Source: Magnetospirillum sp. XM-1 (GTDB lineage Bacteria > Pseudomonadota > Alphaproteobacteria > Rhodospirillales > Magnetospirillaceae). Taken from it: a stretch of 64,000 bases of DNA. The notes below the pieces were generated by a model that saw nothing but the letters and a program-made list of their open reading frames with translations, searched no databases and was not told where the DNA came from. Both the position numbers and the translations under genes were made by a program. Below, in pieces: positions 1-8,920 of the stretch. The stretch's first letter is position 1. Every line of letters starts with the position of its first letter. The stretch is taken from positions 3,624,001-3,688,000 of the forward strand of contig NZ_LN997848.1 in assembly GCF_001511835.1 (NCBI RefSeq). The letters are read 5' to 3'.

Positions 1-835
1 CGTCGACGCGGTGTTCTGCTGCCTGCCCCACGGCACCACCCAGGAGGTGATCGCCGCCCTACCCGCCTCGGTCAAGGTGGTGGATTTGTCGGCCGATTTC
101 CGGCTGTTCAACGTCGACACCTATGCCCAGTGGTACGGCCACGAGCACCGGGCGCCGGACTTGCAGAAGCAGGCGGTCTACGGCCTGACCGAGCTGGCGC
201 GCGGCCCGGTGGCCAAGGCCCGGCTGGTGGCCAATCCCGGCTGCTATCCGACCTCGGTGCAGCTGCCGCTGATCCCGCTGCTGAAAGCCGGGCTGATCGA
301 GGCGACCGACATCGTCATCGACGCCAAGTCGGGCGTGTCGGGCGCCGGACGCGCCGCCAAGGAGGCCAACCTCTACACCGAGGTGACCGAGGGCATGCAC
401 GCCTACGGCGTCGCCAGCCACCGGCATTCGCCCGAGATCGAGCAGGGCCTGTCGGAGGCGGCGGGCGCTCCGGTGCTGGTGACCTTCACTCCCCACCTGA
501 TCCCCATGAGCCGGGGCATGCTGTCGACCATCTACGTCAAGACGAAGAAGGGCGCCAAGGCCGCCGACCTGCGGGCCTGCCTCGCCAAGACCTACAACGA
601 CGAACCCTTCGTCCGCGTCCTGCCCGAGGGCGTGGTGCCCCACACGCGGCATGTGCGCGGCTCCAACCATTGCCTGATGAGCGTGTTCGACGACCGGGTG
701 CCGGGGCGGATCATTATCACCTCGGTGATCGACAATCTGGTCAAGGGCGCCTCGGGCCAGGCGCTGCAGAACATGAACCTGATGTTCGGCCTGCCCGAGA
801 CCCTGGGTCTCGAACAGCAACCCCTGTTCCCGTGA
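1..835 (+). CDS. argC: N-acetyl-gamma-glutamyl-phosphate reductase, 5' truncated by window edge
   Basis: Third enzyme of arginine biosynthesis in the cytosol: NADPH-dependent reduction of N-acetylglutamyl phosphate to the semialdehyde. The reading frame is open from the first base of the window, so the N-terminal nucleotide-binding part (about 70 residues, judged from the usual length near 350) lies outside. The visible part contains the catalytic-cysteine motif NPGCYPTSV, the conserved KSGVSGAGR segment and the C-terminal GSNHCLMSVFDDR block. The next gene starts 9 bases after the stop, suggesting co-transcription. Identity is secure; only the true start is unknown. Confidence 0.95.
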   Translation, partial: VDAVFCCLPHGTTQEVIAALPASVKVVDLSADFRLFNVDTYAQWYGHEHRAPDLQKQAVYGLTELARGPVAKARLVANPGCYPTSVQLPLIPLLKAGLIEATDIVIDAKSGVSGAGRAAKEANLYTEVTEGMHAYGVASHRHSPEIEQGLSEAAGAPVLVTFTPHLIPMSRGMLSTIYVKTKKGAKAADLRACLAKTYNDEPFVRVLPEGVVPHTRHVRGSNHCLMSVFDDRVPGRIIITSVIDNLVKGASGQALQNMNLMFGLPETLGLEQQPLFP

Positions 836-844
836 GGACTTGAG

Positions 845-1363
845 ATGAGCGGCAACATCATGCCCTTCCAGGGCGTCAGCCCGACCATCGGCGAGAACGT
901 CTTCATCGCGCCCACCGCCACGGTGATCGGCGACACGGTGATCGGCGCCGGCACCTCGGTGTGGTTCAACTGCGTCATCCGCGGCGACGTCCACGAGATC
1001 CGCATCGGCGAGCGCAACAACATCCAGGACGGCACCATCATCCACGTGACCGGCGGCAAGCTGGGGACCTATCTGGGCTCGGACATCACCATCGGGCACG
1101 GCGCCATCCTGCACGCCTGCACCCTGGAGGACCGCTGCTTCATCGGCATGGGCGCGGTGGTCCTGGACGGCGCGGTGGTGGAATCGGGCGCCATGGTGGC
1201 GGCCGGAGCCGTCGTCACGCCGGGCAAGCGCGTCAAGTCGGGCGAGTTGTGGGCCGGCAACCCGGCCAAGATGCTGCGCCGCCTGTCGGACGAGGAAATC
1301 GCCTTCTTCCCGGTCTCGGCCGAGAAGTACGTGGAACTGGCCGCCAAGTATATCAAAGGCTAA
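845..1363 (+). CDS. gamma-carbonic anhydrase-like hexapeptide-repeat protein (YrdA/PaaY type)
   Basis: A 172-residue left-handed beta-helix protein of the gamma-class carbonic anhydrase family, probably cytosolic and trimeric. Hexapeptide repeats run through residues 15-140 (for example PTATVIGDTVIGAGTSVWFN and GHGAILHACTLEDRCFIGMG). The histidines expected to hold the metal fall in the IIHV, IGHG and ILHA segments. A GAGGA-type ribosome binding site lies just before the ATG, 9 bases after argC. Family members range from active carbonic anhydrases to proteins of unknown substrate, so activity is not assured. Confidence 0.85.
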   Translation: MSGNIMPFQGVSPTIGENVFIAPTATVIGDTVIGAGTSVWFNCVIRGDVHEIRIGERNNIQDGTIIHVTGGKLGTYLGSDITIGHGAILHACTLEDRCFIGMGAVVLDGAVVESGAMVAAGAVVTPGKRVKSGELWAGNPAKMLRRLSDEEIAFFPVSAEKYVELAAKYIKG

Positions 1364-1440
1364 GCCTAGCCCGGTGCCATACTTGCGCCGTGTCTTCCGC
1401 CCTCCTACTCTTTCCGGTCTGGGGACAAGACGGGGTAAGC

Positions 1441-3012
1441 ATGGCTGACAAGGCGAGGAAGAAGGGCGGTCTGAAGACGGCGCTGGCCGGCCCTCTGGCC
1501 CTCATCGGCCGGCTGATGGGCGGCGGCAAGGCCGAGGCCCCCGCCGCCGCGCCGAAGGAGACCGCGTCCACCGCCCTGGTGGACGATTCCTTCACCCTGG
1601 CGCTGGAAGGGCTGCTGGCCGAGGATGACGGCCAGTATCAGACCAAGCTGCACCTGATCTCCCTGGTGGAGTTCCACGAGGCGGTGGGTGACAAATGGGC
1701 CCGCATCGCCGAAAAGGTCATGCTGATCGCCGAGGGCGTCATCAACCTGCATCTGGGCGCCGGCAACGTCTTCGGCCGCAAGGGCCCCGACCTGTTCGTC
1801 CTGGTGTTCCGCAACACCCCCGCCGCCGAGGCGCGACGCCGCGCCGTGCGCATCGCCCAGGACCTAGGCACCCGGCTGGTGGGCAGCCAGTTCGCCGGCC
1901 ATGACCGCCCCCTGGCGCTGGCGGCGGAAATCTCACTGGCCGACGCGCTCGACGAAAACGGCGAGCTGGATCTGGCGGCCCTGGCCGCCGCAATCACCGA
2001 AACCCGCGCGGTGATCGCCGAACAGGCCCCCGCTCCTCCTCCCATCGCCCCGCCCGAGGACGCCGCCCCCCGGCGCGACAAAGGCCCGCAATGGGAGGCC
2101 ATGACGGTGGCCGAGCGCAACAGGCTCGACCCCAACTGGCGCGACGCCCCCGTGGACGGCTCGGCCCGGAGCAAGGCCGACCCCAATTGGCAATCGGTCG
2201 CCGCCGAACGTCCCGCCGACGATATCGCGCCGGGCCTGGACGCCGCGCCGCCCCTTCCCGGCGATGCCGCCCTCTCCCTGGTCTGGCGCCCCACCTGGAT
2301 GGAAGAGGGCGAGGTGATCGGTGCCTACCGCGCGAACGTGCAGCGCGTGGACGAGCCGGGGCAGGCCGCCTACGAGGGCAGCCGCGCCTATCCCGCCGCC
2401 GACGGGGAATCCATCGTCAGGCTGGACAAATTCGTCGCCGGTGCGGCGGTGCGCGGCATCAAGGCGGCCCAGTCCGACAACAGCTCCGCCCGGATGGTGG
2501 TGCCGCTGCACTGGGGCTCGCTCGGCACCTCGGCCCGCATGTCGGTGCTGGCCCCCTTCGCCGACATCCCCGAGGCGGTGCGCACCCAGGCGCTGGTCAT
2601 CGACCTGTTCGGCCTGCCGGCCAATCTGGCCCCGGTCGCCCTGTCCGAGGCGGTCAGCGCCATCCGCCCCCTGTGCCGCGAGATCATCATCCGCGAGCCG
2701 CTCAGCCATCCGGCCCTGAACCGCGTGGCCCTGGCCGGCGTCAATCTGGTCAGTATCGACCTGGCCGAACTGCCCAACGCCGACAAGACCGACGACGACC
2801 ACCTGCTGGCCGGGCTGCAACAGCTGCGCCGCCAGGCCGAGACGCTGGGCCTCAAGGTCTGCGTCTGGGGCGTCCGGCGGCGCAAGGTGGTGGTGGGAAC
2901 GGTCCTGGGCGGCTTCGCCATGATGAACGGCCCTGGCCTGATGAAGGACCTGCCCCGCCCGGCCAAGGCGCTGCCCGCTCCCCGCTCGCGCTTCACCGCC
3001 GGACCATCGTGA
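1441..3012 (+). CDS. hypothetical protein with degenerate GGDEF-like and EAL-like regions
   Basis: A 523-residue soluble protein. The frame is open further upstream, but the ATG at 1441 follows a GGGG ribosome-binding stretch and begins the plausible protein MADKARKKGG. Residues about 60-170 (LISLVEFHEAVGDKW, then an LFVLVFRN strand) resemble the fold pattern of a GGDEF domain without the signature or metal acids. Residues about 300-510 (a VPLHWGSL strand, LPNADKTDDDHLLAGL, LGLKVCVWGV) resemble an EAL phosphodiesterase barrel without the EAL motif. A proline/acidic linker joins them. If the resemblance is real it would be a non-catalytic scaffold or sensor. The next gene overlaps its stop codon. 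Confidence 0.6.
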   Translation: MADKARKKGGLKTALAGPLALIGRLMGGGKAEAPAAAPKETASTALVDDSFTLALEGLLAEDDGQYQTKLHLISLVEFHEAVGDKWARIAEKVMLIAEGVINLHLGAGNVFGRKGPDLFVLVFRNTPAAEARRRAVRIAQDLGTRLVGSQFAGHDRPLALAAEISLADALDENGELDLAALAAAITETRAVIAEQAPAPPPIAPPEDAAPRRDKGPQWEAMTVAERNRLDPNWRDAPVDGSARSKADPNWQSVAAERPADDIAPGLDAAPPLPGDAALSLVWRPTWMEEGEVIGAYRANVQRVDEPGQAAYEGSRAYPAADGESIVRLDKFVAGAAVRGIKAAQSDNSSARMVVPLHWGSLGTSARMSVLAPFADIPEAVRTQALVIDLFGLPANLAPVALSEAVSAIRPLCREIIIREPLSHPALNRVALAGVNLVSIDLAELPNADKTDDDHLLAGLQQLRRQAETLGLKVCVWGVRRRKVVVGTVLGGFAMMNGPGLMKDLPRPAKALPAPRSRFTAGPS

Positions 3013-4418
3013 CCGGGCCGCAACTCAGGGGGGCGCTGTCCACCCTGGCCATGGTCGCGGTGATCGGCGGCGCCATCGGCTGGGCGCTGTTCCGCTGGGC
3101 CTGGGCCAGCGACGCAGCCGGGGCCGCCCTGCTGCTTTACGTGGCGCTGGAATGGAGCGCCATCTCGGCCGGGGGAAAGCGCATGCTGGCGGCCGCCCTG
3201 CTGGCCGCCCTGGCCGCCGCCCAGTTCCTGCCCCTGCCCCTCCAGACGCTGCGCCACGGCATGGGAGAATCCGTCTTCCTGGTCGGGCTGTTCACCACGC
3301 TGGGCATGCTGCGCGACAGCGCCCGCACGTCGCGCCTGATCCGCCGCTGCGGCGAGCAGATGGTGCGCCAGGGCCCCGGACGCCGCTACGCCGCGCTGTC
3401 CTTGGGCAGCCACCTGATCGCGCTGGTGCTCAATTTCGGCGTGCTGGCCCTCTTGGGCATGATGGTGGCCAAGGGCAACACCTTGAGCGCCGCCAACGGC
3501 GACGAGATCGTCAAGGGCATCCGCAAGCGGCGCATGATGACCGCCATCCTGCGCGGCTTCGCCATGATGACCGCGTGGTCGCCGCTGGCGGTGTCCTTCG
3601 CCGTGATCCAGCAGGTGGTGCCGGGGCTGGCGTGGTGGCATCTGGTGTCCCTGCAGGTCGTCCTGGCCCTGATCCTGATGGGCTGGGGCTGGGTGCTGGA
3701 CCGCCTGGACTTCCCCCCCCATACCCGCCGCCTGCCCCCCCACCGGCACAAGACCCAGTTCCGCCCCATCCTCGGCCTGATCGCCCTGGTGGCCGCCATC
3801 GTGGTCGGCGCCGTCGCCCTGGCCGAGATGCTGGGCGTGCGGCTGGTGGTGGGCGCCATGATCGTCGTGCCCCTGGCTGCGGTCATCTGGCTGTTCGCCC
3901 AGCAATCGGGAGCGCTTCTCCCGCGCACGGCCCTGACCTTTCGGCTGTTCGTCGGCCATGTGTGCGACAGCCTGCCCGGCTTCCGCTCCGAGGTGGCCAT
4001 GCTGGGCGGCGCCATGTTCCTGGGCAGCGTCGTGGCGGCCTTCATCACGCCTGAGGACACGGCGCACGCCATCGCCCTGATCCCCCTGCCACCCGTCGCC
4101 GTGGCGGTGCTGCTGGCCTGGGGCGTGATGGTGGCGGCCCATGCGGGCATCTCGCAACTGGTCACCATCACCTTGCTGGGCAGCGCGCTGGGCAGCCTTT
4201 CGGCGGCCGGCATCAATCCCCTGGTCCTGGCCAGCGGCATGCTGGGGGCCTGGGCGCTGTCCATCTGCACCACTCCCGTAGGCGCGGCGGTGATGTCGGT
4301 GGCAAGGGTGGCGGAAGTCCCTGTCCGGACGGTATCGCATACCTGGAACCGGCGGTTCGTTGTGGTCGGGGCCCTGCTTCTCGGGGTATGGATGGTGGCC
4401 CTGTCCCTGATGCTGTGA
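3009..4418 (+). CDS. polytopic membrane protein, putative ion transporter-like
   Basis: A 469-residue inner-membrane protein with about 12-14 hydrophobic helices, including LGSHLIALVLNFGVLALLGM, VVLALILMGWGW and the C-terminal VVVGALLLGVWMVALSL. A GTG start at 3009 overlaps the stop codon of the preceding gene, implying translational coupling. Glycine/proline-interrupted helices such as SICTTPVGAAVMSV and the two-halves arrangement recall the ion-transporter superfamily (TRAP, DASS or citrate carriers). No substrate motif is recognised, so it is annotated by topology only. Confidence 0.6.
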   Translation: MTGPQLRGALSTLAMVAVIGGAIGWALFRWAWASDAAGAALLLYVALEWSAISAGGKRMLAAALLAALAAAQFLPLPLQTLRHGMGESVFLVGLFTTLGMLRDSARTSRLIRRCGEQMVRQGPGRRYAALSLGSHLIALVLNFGVLALLGMMVAKGNTLSAANGDEIVKGIRKRRMMTAILRGFAMMTAWSPLAVSFAVIQQVVPGLAWWHLVSLQVVLALILMGWGWVLDRLDFPPHTRRLPPHRHKTQFRPILGLIALVAAIVVGAVALAEMLGVRLVVGAMIVVPLAAVIWLFAQQSGALLPRTALTFRLFVGHVCDSLPGFRSEVAMLGGAMFLGSVVAAFITPEDTAHAIALIPLPPVAVAVLLAWGVMVAAHAGISQLVTITLLGSALGSLSAAGINPLVLASGMLGAWALSICTTPVGAAVMSVARVAEVPVRTVSHTWNRRFVVVGALLLGVWMVALSLML

Positions 4419-7063
4419 GGCCGCCCTTGTCCCGCCTGCCGGTCAGCCCGCCCGTCGCCATCGCCGCCGCCGCCGTCACGGCCGCCGGGCTGGCCCTGGC
4501 CCTTGCCGCCCCGATCCTGATGGACGGCAATTCCTGGCGCGGGCGCATCGAGGCCGAAGCTTCCACCCTGGTGGGCCGCAAGGTCACCGTGGCCGGCCCC
4601 ATCAGCCTGCGCATCCTGCCCAGCCCGGCGGTGACCCTGGCGGCGGTGGCGGTGGAAAACGCCGCCTCCCTGGACCGGGTGCGCCTGGGCCTGTCGCTGG
4701 GCGCCTTGCTGTCCGGCCGTCCCGAACTGTCCGACATTCTCATCGAGGGAGGACGCGCAGGCCCCGTCGACGGCTTGAATCTTCGCGCCTCGGCGGCGAA
4801 GGACGCCTTTGCCGTCAGCGGAAACGCCAAGCTGTGGGGCAAGCCCGTCACCCTGGAGGCGAGCGGATCGCGCCCCGCCGCCAACGAGACGGCGCCCTTG
4901 AAGGCCAGCCTCGCCATGCCGTCGCTGGAAAGCTCGGCCGGCTTCGAGGGACGCTTCGGCAAGGGCGGGCTGGACGGCAAGGTCGAGGTGTCGCTGGCTT
5001 CCCTGGCCCGGGCCGCCGGGTCGGGACAATTGCCCGATTCCCCCCTGTCGGCCCAGGCCGGATTGCGCCTGACCCCGGACGAGGTGGTGATCTCCGACCT
5101 AGGGGTGATCCTGGGTGATTCGACCATCACCGGCAGCGTGGTGGCCAGCCGGAACGGCAGTCCCGCCCTGATGGACGTCACCCTTCGGGCCGACAGCTTC
5201 GACCTGGACGCCCGGCAGACGCCCGCCGCCCCCCGCCCAGCCGCCCCAACCGCCCCGGCCGCCCCAACCGCCGCACCGGCCCCCACCGGCGGGCCGCAAC
5301 CGCCATCGCCCGCCCCCGCCGCCTCGCAGCCTTTCGAACTGCCGCAGGATCTCGCGGCCAATCTCGATATCGGCATCGGCCGCCTGATCTGGCGGGGCGA
5401 GATCGTTTCCAACATCCAGTTGAACGCCCTGCTGGACGGCGGCCGCCTGACCCTGTCCCAGGCGTCGGCCCGGCTGCCCGGCGCCGGCGCGGTCAAGCTG
5501 ACCGGCGCGCTTTCCACGCCCGAAGGCCGCCCGCGCTTCGAGGGCGACCTTCGGGTAGAAAGCCGCAACTTGCCTACCTTACGCCAGTGGATCGGCCTGG
5601 GCGGCTCTCCCACGCCGGCCAGGGCCAAGCTGGAAGGTAAGGTGCGGCTTGCCGACAACCGGCTGTCGCTCAACGCGCTCACCCTGGATCTGGACGAACG
5701 CCGCGTCACCGGCATGATCGGCGCCGGGCTGGCGTGGCCGGTGCCGGTGAAGGCGGAACTGGGCTTGCCCGGACTGGCCTTCGGCTTCGACGGGAGCTGG
5801 GAGGGTGGAAGGGTCGCGGGGAACGCATCCTTGCGCGCCGCCGGCTTCGCCCAGGCCATGCGCACCCTGGCGCCCGCCTACCGTCCGCGCGGCAACGGCG
5901 AATTGTCCGTCACCGGCCGCGTCGAGGGAAACAGCAGCCAACTGGCCTTCGACGAGGTGCAGGCGCGGGCCGGCGACGCCGTTCTGGGCGGCAAGGCGGC
6001 CCTCGCCCTGGAGGGGCGGCCCAGGCTGACCGCCAGCCTGACGGGCAACGCCATCGCGCTGGACCCGTTCCTGCCCGCCGAGGGCAAGGACAAGGCCGAC
6101 GAGCCGAAACCCCGCCGGCGCACCGGCTATGCCGCCCCGCCGCCGCCGCCCATCATTGCGGCCGCCCTGTCCTCGGACGGCGCGTGGTCGCGGTCTCCCC
6201 TCGACCTGGGCTGGCTGCAGGCCCTGGACGCCGACGTCACCCTCGAGGCCAAATCCGTCAGCCTGGAGCGCTGGCGGCTCGACCAGGTTCGCGCCCATAT
6301 GGGGCTGGCCAAGGGCGTCCTCGACCTCGACCGCCTGTCGGGCCGCCTGCTGGGCGGCGAACTGGCCGCCGCCGGCCGCGTGGCCGCCAACGCCATGACC
6401 CTGTCGGCCAATCTGAAGGAGGCCGAGCTGGCCCAGATCAGGCCGTCGGCCGGCGGTCTGCGGCTGGAGAAGGGGCGCATGGGAGCCGAGATGCGCCTTG
6501 CCGCCGCCGGAACCTCGCCCGCCGCCCTGGCGGCCAGCCTGTCGGGCAACGGCAAGGTCCTGGTGGCCGACGGCGAGGTCAGCGGCTTCGATCTCGCCGC
6601 CATGGATACGCGCATGCGCAATCTGGAGAATCTCGGCAGCCTGCTGGGGCTGGTCCAGGCCGGGCTGTCGGGGGGAAGCTCGCGCTTTTCCAGCCTGTCG
6701 GGCACCTTCACCGCCGACAGGGGCATCGTCGCCAGCCGCGACCTTGCCCTGGTGGCCGACGGCGGCGGCGCCACCGGCATCGCCACCCTCGATCTGCCCA
6801 GGGAAACCATCTCGTCGAAGATCGCCTTCCGGCTGGCCGCCCCCGACGCCCCAGCCCTGGGGCTGCGGCTGGAGGGCCCGCTGGCCGCGCCGGTCAAGGC
6901 GGTGGACGTCAACGACCTGCAGCGCTGGCTGGTGGAAAAGGGATTGGGCAAGGCCTTGAATCCCAAGGGCGCCGGAGAAAACTCCGACGCCCCCAGGAAA
7001 CTCAAGGCCGGCGACGCGCTGCGCGGCCTGTTCTCCGCCTTCGGCAAGAAGAAGGCGGAATAG
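4388..7063 (+). CDS. AsmA family protein
   Basis: An 891-residue envelope protein anchored by one N-terminal helix (about residues 19-44, rich in Ala/Val) with a large periplasmic part made of repeating beta-strand segments, as in AsmA/TamB-type lipid-transfer or outer-membrane-homeostasis proteins. Early AsmA-like text (VGRKVTVAGPISLRILPSPA) and the C-terminal AsmA region (SLSGNGKVLVADGEVSGFDL) support the family. A Pro/Ala-rich linker occupies about residues 278-312. The ATG overlaps the previous gene by 31 bases; an in-frame TTG at 4427, preceded by GAGG, is an equally plausible start giving 878 residues. Confidence 0.85.
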   Translation: MDGGPVPDAVRPPLSRLPVSPPVAIAAAAVTAAGLALALAAPILMDGNSWRGRIEAEASTLVGRKVTVAGPISLRILPSPAVTLAAVAVENAASLDRVRLGLSLGALLSGRPELSDILIEGGRAGPVDGLNLRASAAKDAFAVSGNAKLWGKPVTLEASGSRPAANETAPLKASLAMPSLESSAGFEGRFGKGGLDGKVEVSLASLARAAGSGQLPDSPLSAQAGLRLTPDEVVISDLGVILGDSTITGSVVASRNGSPALMDVTLRADSFDLDARQTPAAPRPAAPTAPAAPTAAPAPTGGPQPPSPAPAASQPFELPQDLAANLDIGIGRLIWRGEIVSNIQLNALLDGGRLTLSQASARLPGAGAVKLTGALSTPEGRPRFEGDLRVESRNLPTLRQWIGLGGSPTPARAKLEGKVRLADNRLSLNALTLDLDERRVTGMIGAGLAWPVPVKAELGLPGLAFGFDGSWEGGRVAGNASLRAAGFAQAMRTLAPAYRPRGNGELSVTGRVEGNSSQLAFDEVQARAGDAVLGGKAALALEGRPRLTASLTGNAIALDPFLPAEGKDKADEPKPRRRTGYAAPPPPPIIAAALSSDGAWSRSPLDLGWLQALDADVTLEAKSVSLERWRLDQVRAHMGLAKGVLDLDRLSGRLLGGELAAAGRVAANAMTLSANLKEAELAQIRPSAGGLRLEKGRMGAEMRLAAAGTSPAALAASLSGNGKVLVADGEVSGFDLAAMDTRMRNLENLGSLLGLVQAGLSGGSSRFSSLSGTFTADRGIVASRDLALVADGGGATGIATLDLPRETISSKIAFRLAAPDAPALGLRLEGPLAAPVKAVDVNDLQRWLVEKGLGKALNPKGAGENSDAPRKLKAGDALRGLFSAFGKKKAE

Positions 7064-7066
7064 GAT

Positions 7067-7120
7067 GCGGGCGGGACGCCCGCGCCCCCCTCTTTCGGAG
7101 CGCGGGCGTCCCGCCCGCCC
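7067..7120. repeat. dispersed palindromic (REP-like) element, copy A
   Basis: Inverted repeat with left arm GCGGGCGGGACGCCCGCGC and right arm GCGCGGGCGTCCCGCCCGC separated by a short loop. It lies between the converging ends of the AsmA gene and trpB2. Each arm is itself partly palindromic. Related copies occur at 19635, 37133 and 61180. It may act as a bidirectional transcription or mRNA-decay barrier. Confidence 0.85.
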
Positions 7121-7126
7121 GAGGCC

Positions 7127-8485
7127 TCAGCCCACCTTGGGCAGTTCGGCCAGGGCGGCGTCCAGGTCGGCCTGGGTGTAGGTGTTGTCCTTGAGCTTGC
7201 CGGCGAAGAAGTCGGTATAGGCCTGCATGTCGAAATGGCCGTGGCCCGACAGGTTGAACAGGATGGTCTCGGCCTTGCCCTCGGCCTTGCAGCGCAGGGC
7301 CTCGTCGATGGCGCCCTTGACGGCGTGCGACGATTCAGGTGCGGGCACGATGCCTTCCGAGCGGGCGAACTGCACGGCGGCCGCGAAGCACTCGGTCTGG
7401 TGATAGGCGCGCGCCTCCATCAGGCCCAGTTCCTTCACATGGCTGACCATGGGGGCCATGCCGTGATAGCGCAGGCCGCCGGCATGCGAGCCCGGCGGCA
7501 TGAAGGTGGCGCCCAGCGTGTGCATCTTGACCAGCGGGGTCAGCTTGCCGGTATCGCCGAAATCGTAGGCGTAGAGGCCCTTGGTCAGCGTCGGGCACGA
7601 GGCGGGCTCGACGCCGATGACGCGGGTCTTGGCCCCCTTCAGGTTCTCGCGGATGTAGGGGAAGGCCAGGCCGGCGAAGTTGGAGCCGCCGCCGGTGCAG
7701 GCGATGACGATGTCCGGAGAATCGTCGGCCATCTCCATCTGCATCATGGCTTCCTCGCCGATGATGGTCTGGTGCAGGCAGACGTGGTTCAAGACGCTGC
7801 CCAGCGCGTACTTGGTGTCGTCGCGCGAGGCGGCGACCTCGACTGCTTCCGAGATGGCGATACCCAGCGAGCCGTTGGAATTGGGATCCTTCTCCAGGAT
7901 GGCGCGGCCGGCATGGGTCAGGTTGGACGGGCTGGGAATGCACTTGGCGCCGTAGGTCTCCATCAGCGCCCGGCGATAGGGCTTCTGATCAAAGGAGACC
8001 TTGACCATGAACACCTCGACATCCAGGCCGAACAGCGAGCCGGCGAAGGCCATGGACGACCCCCACTGCCCGGCGCCGGTCTCGGTGGCGATGCGCTTGA
8101 CGCCTTCCTGCTTGTTGTAGAAGGCCTGGGGCACCGAAGTGTTGGGCTTGTGGCTGCCGGCCGGGCTGACGCCCTCGTACTTGAAATAGATCTTGGCAGG
8201 CGTGCCCAGCGCCTTCTCCAGGCGCCGGGCCCGGACCAGCGGGCTGGGCCGCCACAGGCGATAGACGTCCCGCACCGGCTCGGGGATCTCGACCCAGCGT
8301 TCCTGCGTCACTTCCTGGGCGATCACCGCCATGGGGAAAATGGGAGCCAGATCGTCGGGGCCGATGGGCTGGCCGGTGCCGGGATGCAGCGGCGGCGGCG
8401 CGGGGACGGCCAGATCGGCATTGAGGTTGTACCAGGCCTTGGGCAGGCGATCCTCGGACAGCAGGTACTTGGTGCTCTCGGTCAT
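7127..8485 (-). CDS. trpB2: TrpB2-type tryptophan synthase beta-like PLP enzyme
   Basis: A 452-residue pyridoxal-phosphate enzyme of the TrpB2 branch, longer than canonical TrpB (about 400). The PLP lysine lies in EGVSPAGSHKPN, and the glycine-rich phosphate loop is CTGGGSNF. TrpB2 enzymes form tryptophan from indole and serine without a tightly bound alpha subunit, and some act on other substrates. No trpA is adjacent, consistent with a stand-alone role such as indole salvage. Converges on the AsmA gene with the palindromic repeat between them. Confidence 0.9.
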   Translation of the reverse strand: MTESTKYLLSEDRLPKAWYNLNADLAVPAPPPLHPGTGQPIGPDDLAPIFPMAVIAQEVTQERWVEIPEPVRDVYRLWRPSPLVRARRLEKALGTPAKIYFKYEGVSPAGSHKPNTSVPQAFYNKQEGVKRIATETGAGQWGSSMAFAGSLFGLDVEVFMVKVSFDQKPYRRALMETYGAKCIPSPSNLTHAGRAILEKDPNSNGSLGIAISEAVEVAASRDDTKYALGSVLNHVCLHQTIIGEEAMMQMEMADDSPDIVIACTGGGSNFAGLAFPYIRENLKGAKTRVIGVEPASCPTLTKGLYAYDFGDTGKLTPLVKMHTLGATFMPPGSHAGGLRYHGMAPMVSHVKELGLMEARAYHQTECFAAAVQFARSEGIVPAPESSHAVKGAIDEALRCKAEGKAETILFNLSGHGHFDMQAYTDFFAGKLKDNTYTQADLDAALAELPKVG

Positions 8486-8586
8486 GGCGGTGTCCCCTCT
8501 CCCCTTTCGGGATGTGATATTGTGGGGATGGTTTTACGCTCTGCCGGCGCCGTTGCAAAGAGTGCGAAGAGAAGTGAATTTTCCGC

Positions 8587-8615
8587 TTGCACAGACCCTT
8601 CGTTCGACCTATAAA
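8587..8615 (+). promoter_or_regulatory. sigma-70-type promoter of tRNA-Lys
   Basis: TTGCAC and TATAAA separated by exactly 17 bases, ending 43 bases before the first tRNA nucleotide. Both hexamers are close to consensus and the spacing is ideal, as expected for a stable-RNA gene. Confidence 0.75.
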
Positions 8616-8658
8616 GCGGCCCTCCGGCGGGGGCTACGGCCGAAACCGGAGACACTGA

Positions 8659-8734
8659 GGGCGTATAGCTCAGTTGGTAGAGCAGCTGACTCTTAATCAG
8701 CTGGTCCAAGGTTCGAGTCCTTGTGCGCCCACCA
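8659..8734 (+). tRNA. tRNA-Lys (anticodon CTT)
   Basis: A 76-base cloverleaf. Acceptor arms GGGCGTA and TGCGCCC pair, the D-arm is AGCTCAGTTGGTAGAGC, the anticodon arm CTGACTCTTAATCAG carries CTT, the T-arm has GGTTCGAGTCC, and the CCA end is encoded. A strong promoter precedes it and a rho-independent terminator follows. Confidence 0.97.
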
Positions 8735-8742
8735 AATTCAGG

Positions 8743-8781
8743 GGCCCCGGAAGCCATTCGCTTCCGGGGCCTTTGATTTTT
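8743..8781 (+). terminator. rho-independent terminator after tRNA-Lys
   Basis: Perfect 11-bp stem GGCCCCGGAAG / CTTCCGGGGCC with a 7-base loop, followed by TTTGATTTTT. It starts 9 bases after the encoded CCA. Confidence 0.9.
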
Positions 8782-8920
8782 GCCCTCCCGATCTGGGACA
8801 AGGCTGCCCCTCAATATTAGCAAAAGCACGTATATGCCATCTCACCTATCCTTCTGGGATAGGCTTGCTCCCACGCATGGGGAAGAGCCGCCAAAGCCAG
8901 GCAAAGCGACGGAGGGGGCC

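Noticed and set aside
961..1440. N-terminal extension of the protein at 1441
   Set aside because: Arg/His/Gly-rich shadow translation of the hexapeptide gene in another frame; real start is ATG 1441.
5221..5320. Pro/Ala codon run in the AsmA gene as a frameshift or repeat
   Set aside because: Frame is continuous on both sides; it encodes an ordinary Pro-rich linker.
7235..8614. 459-residue plus-strand frame over trpB2
   Set aside because: Mirror of the TrpB2 codons; no motif, no ribosome binding site.
8659..8734. tRNA-Lys as an attachment site of an integrated element
   Set aside because: No integrase or duplicated tRNA 3' end was found in the window; the downstream gene is an ordinary chemoreceptor.
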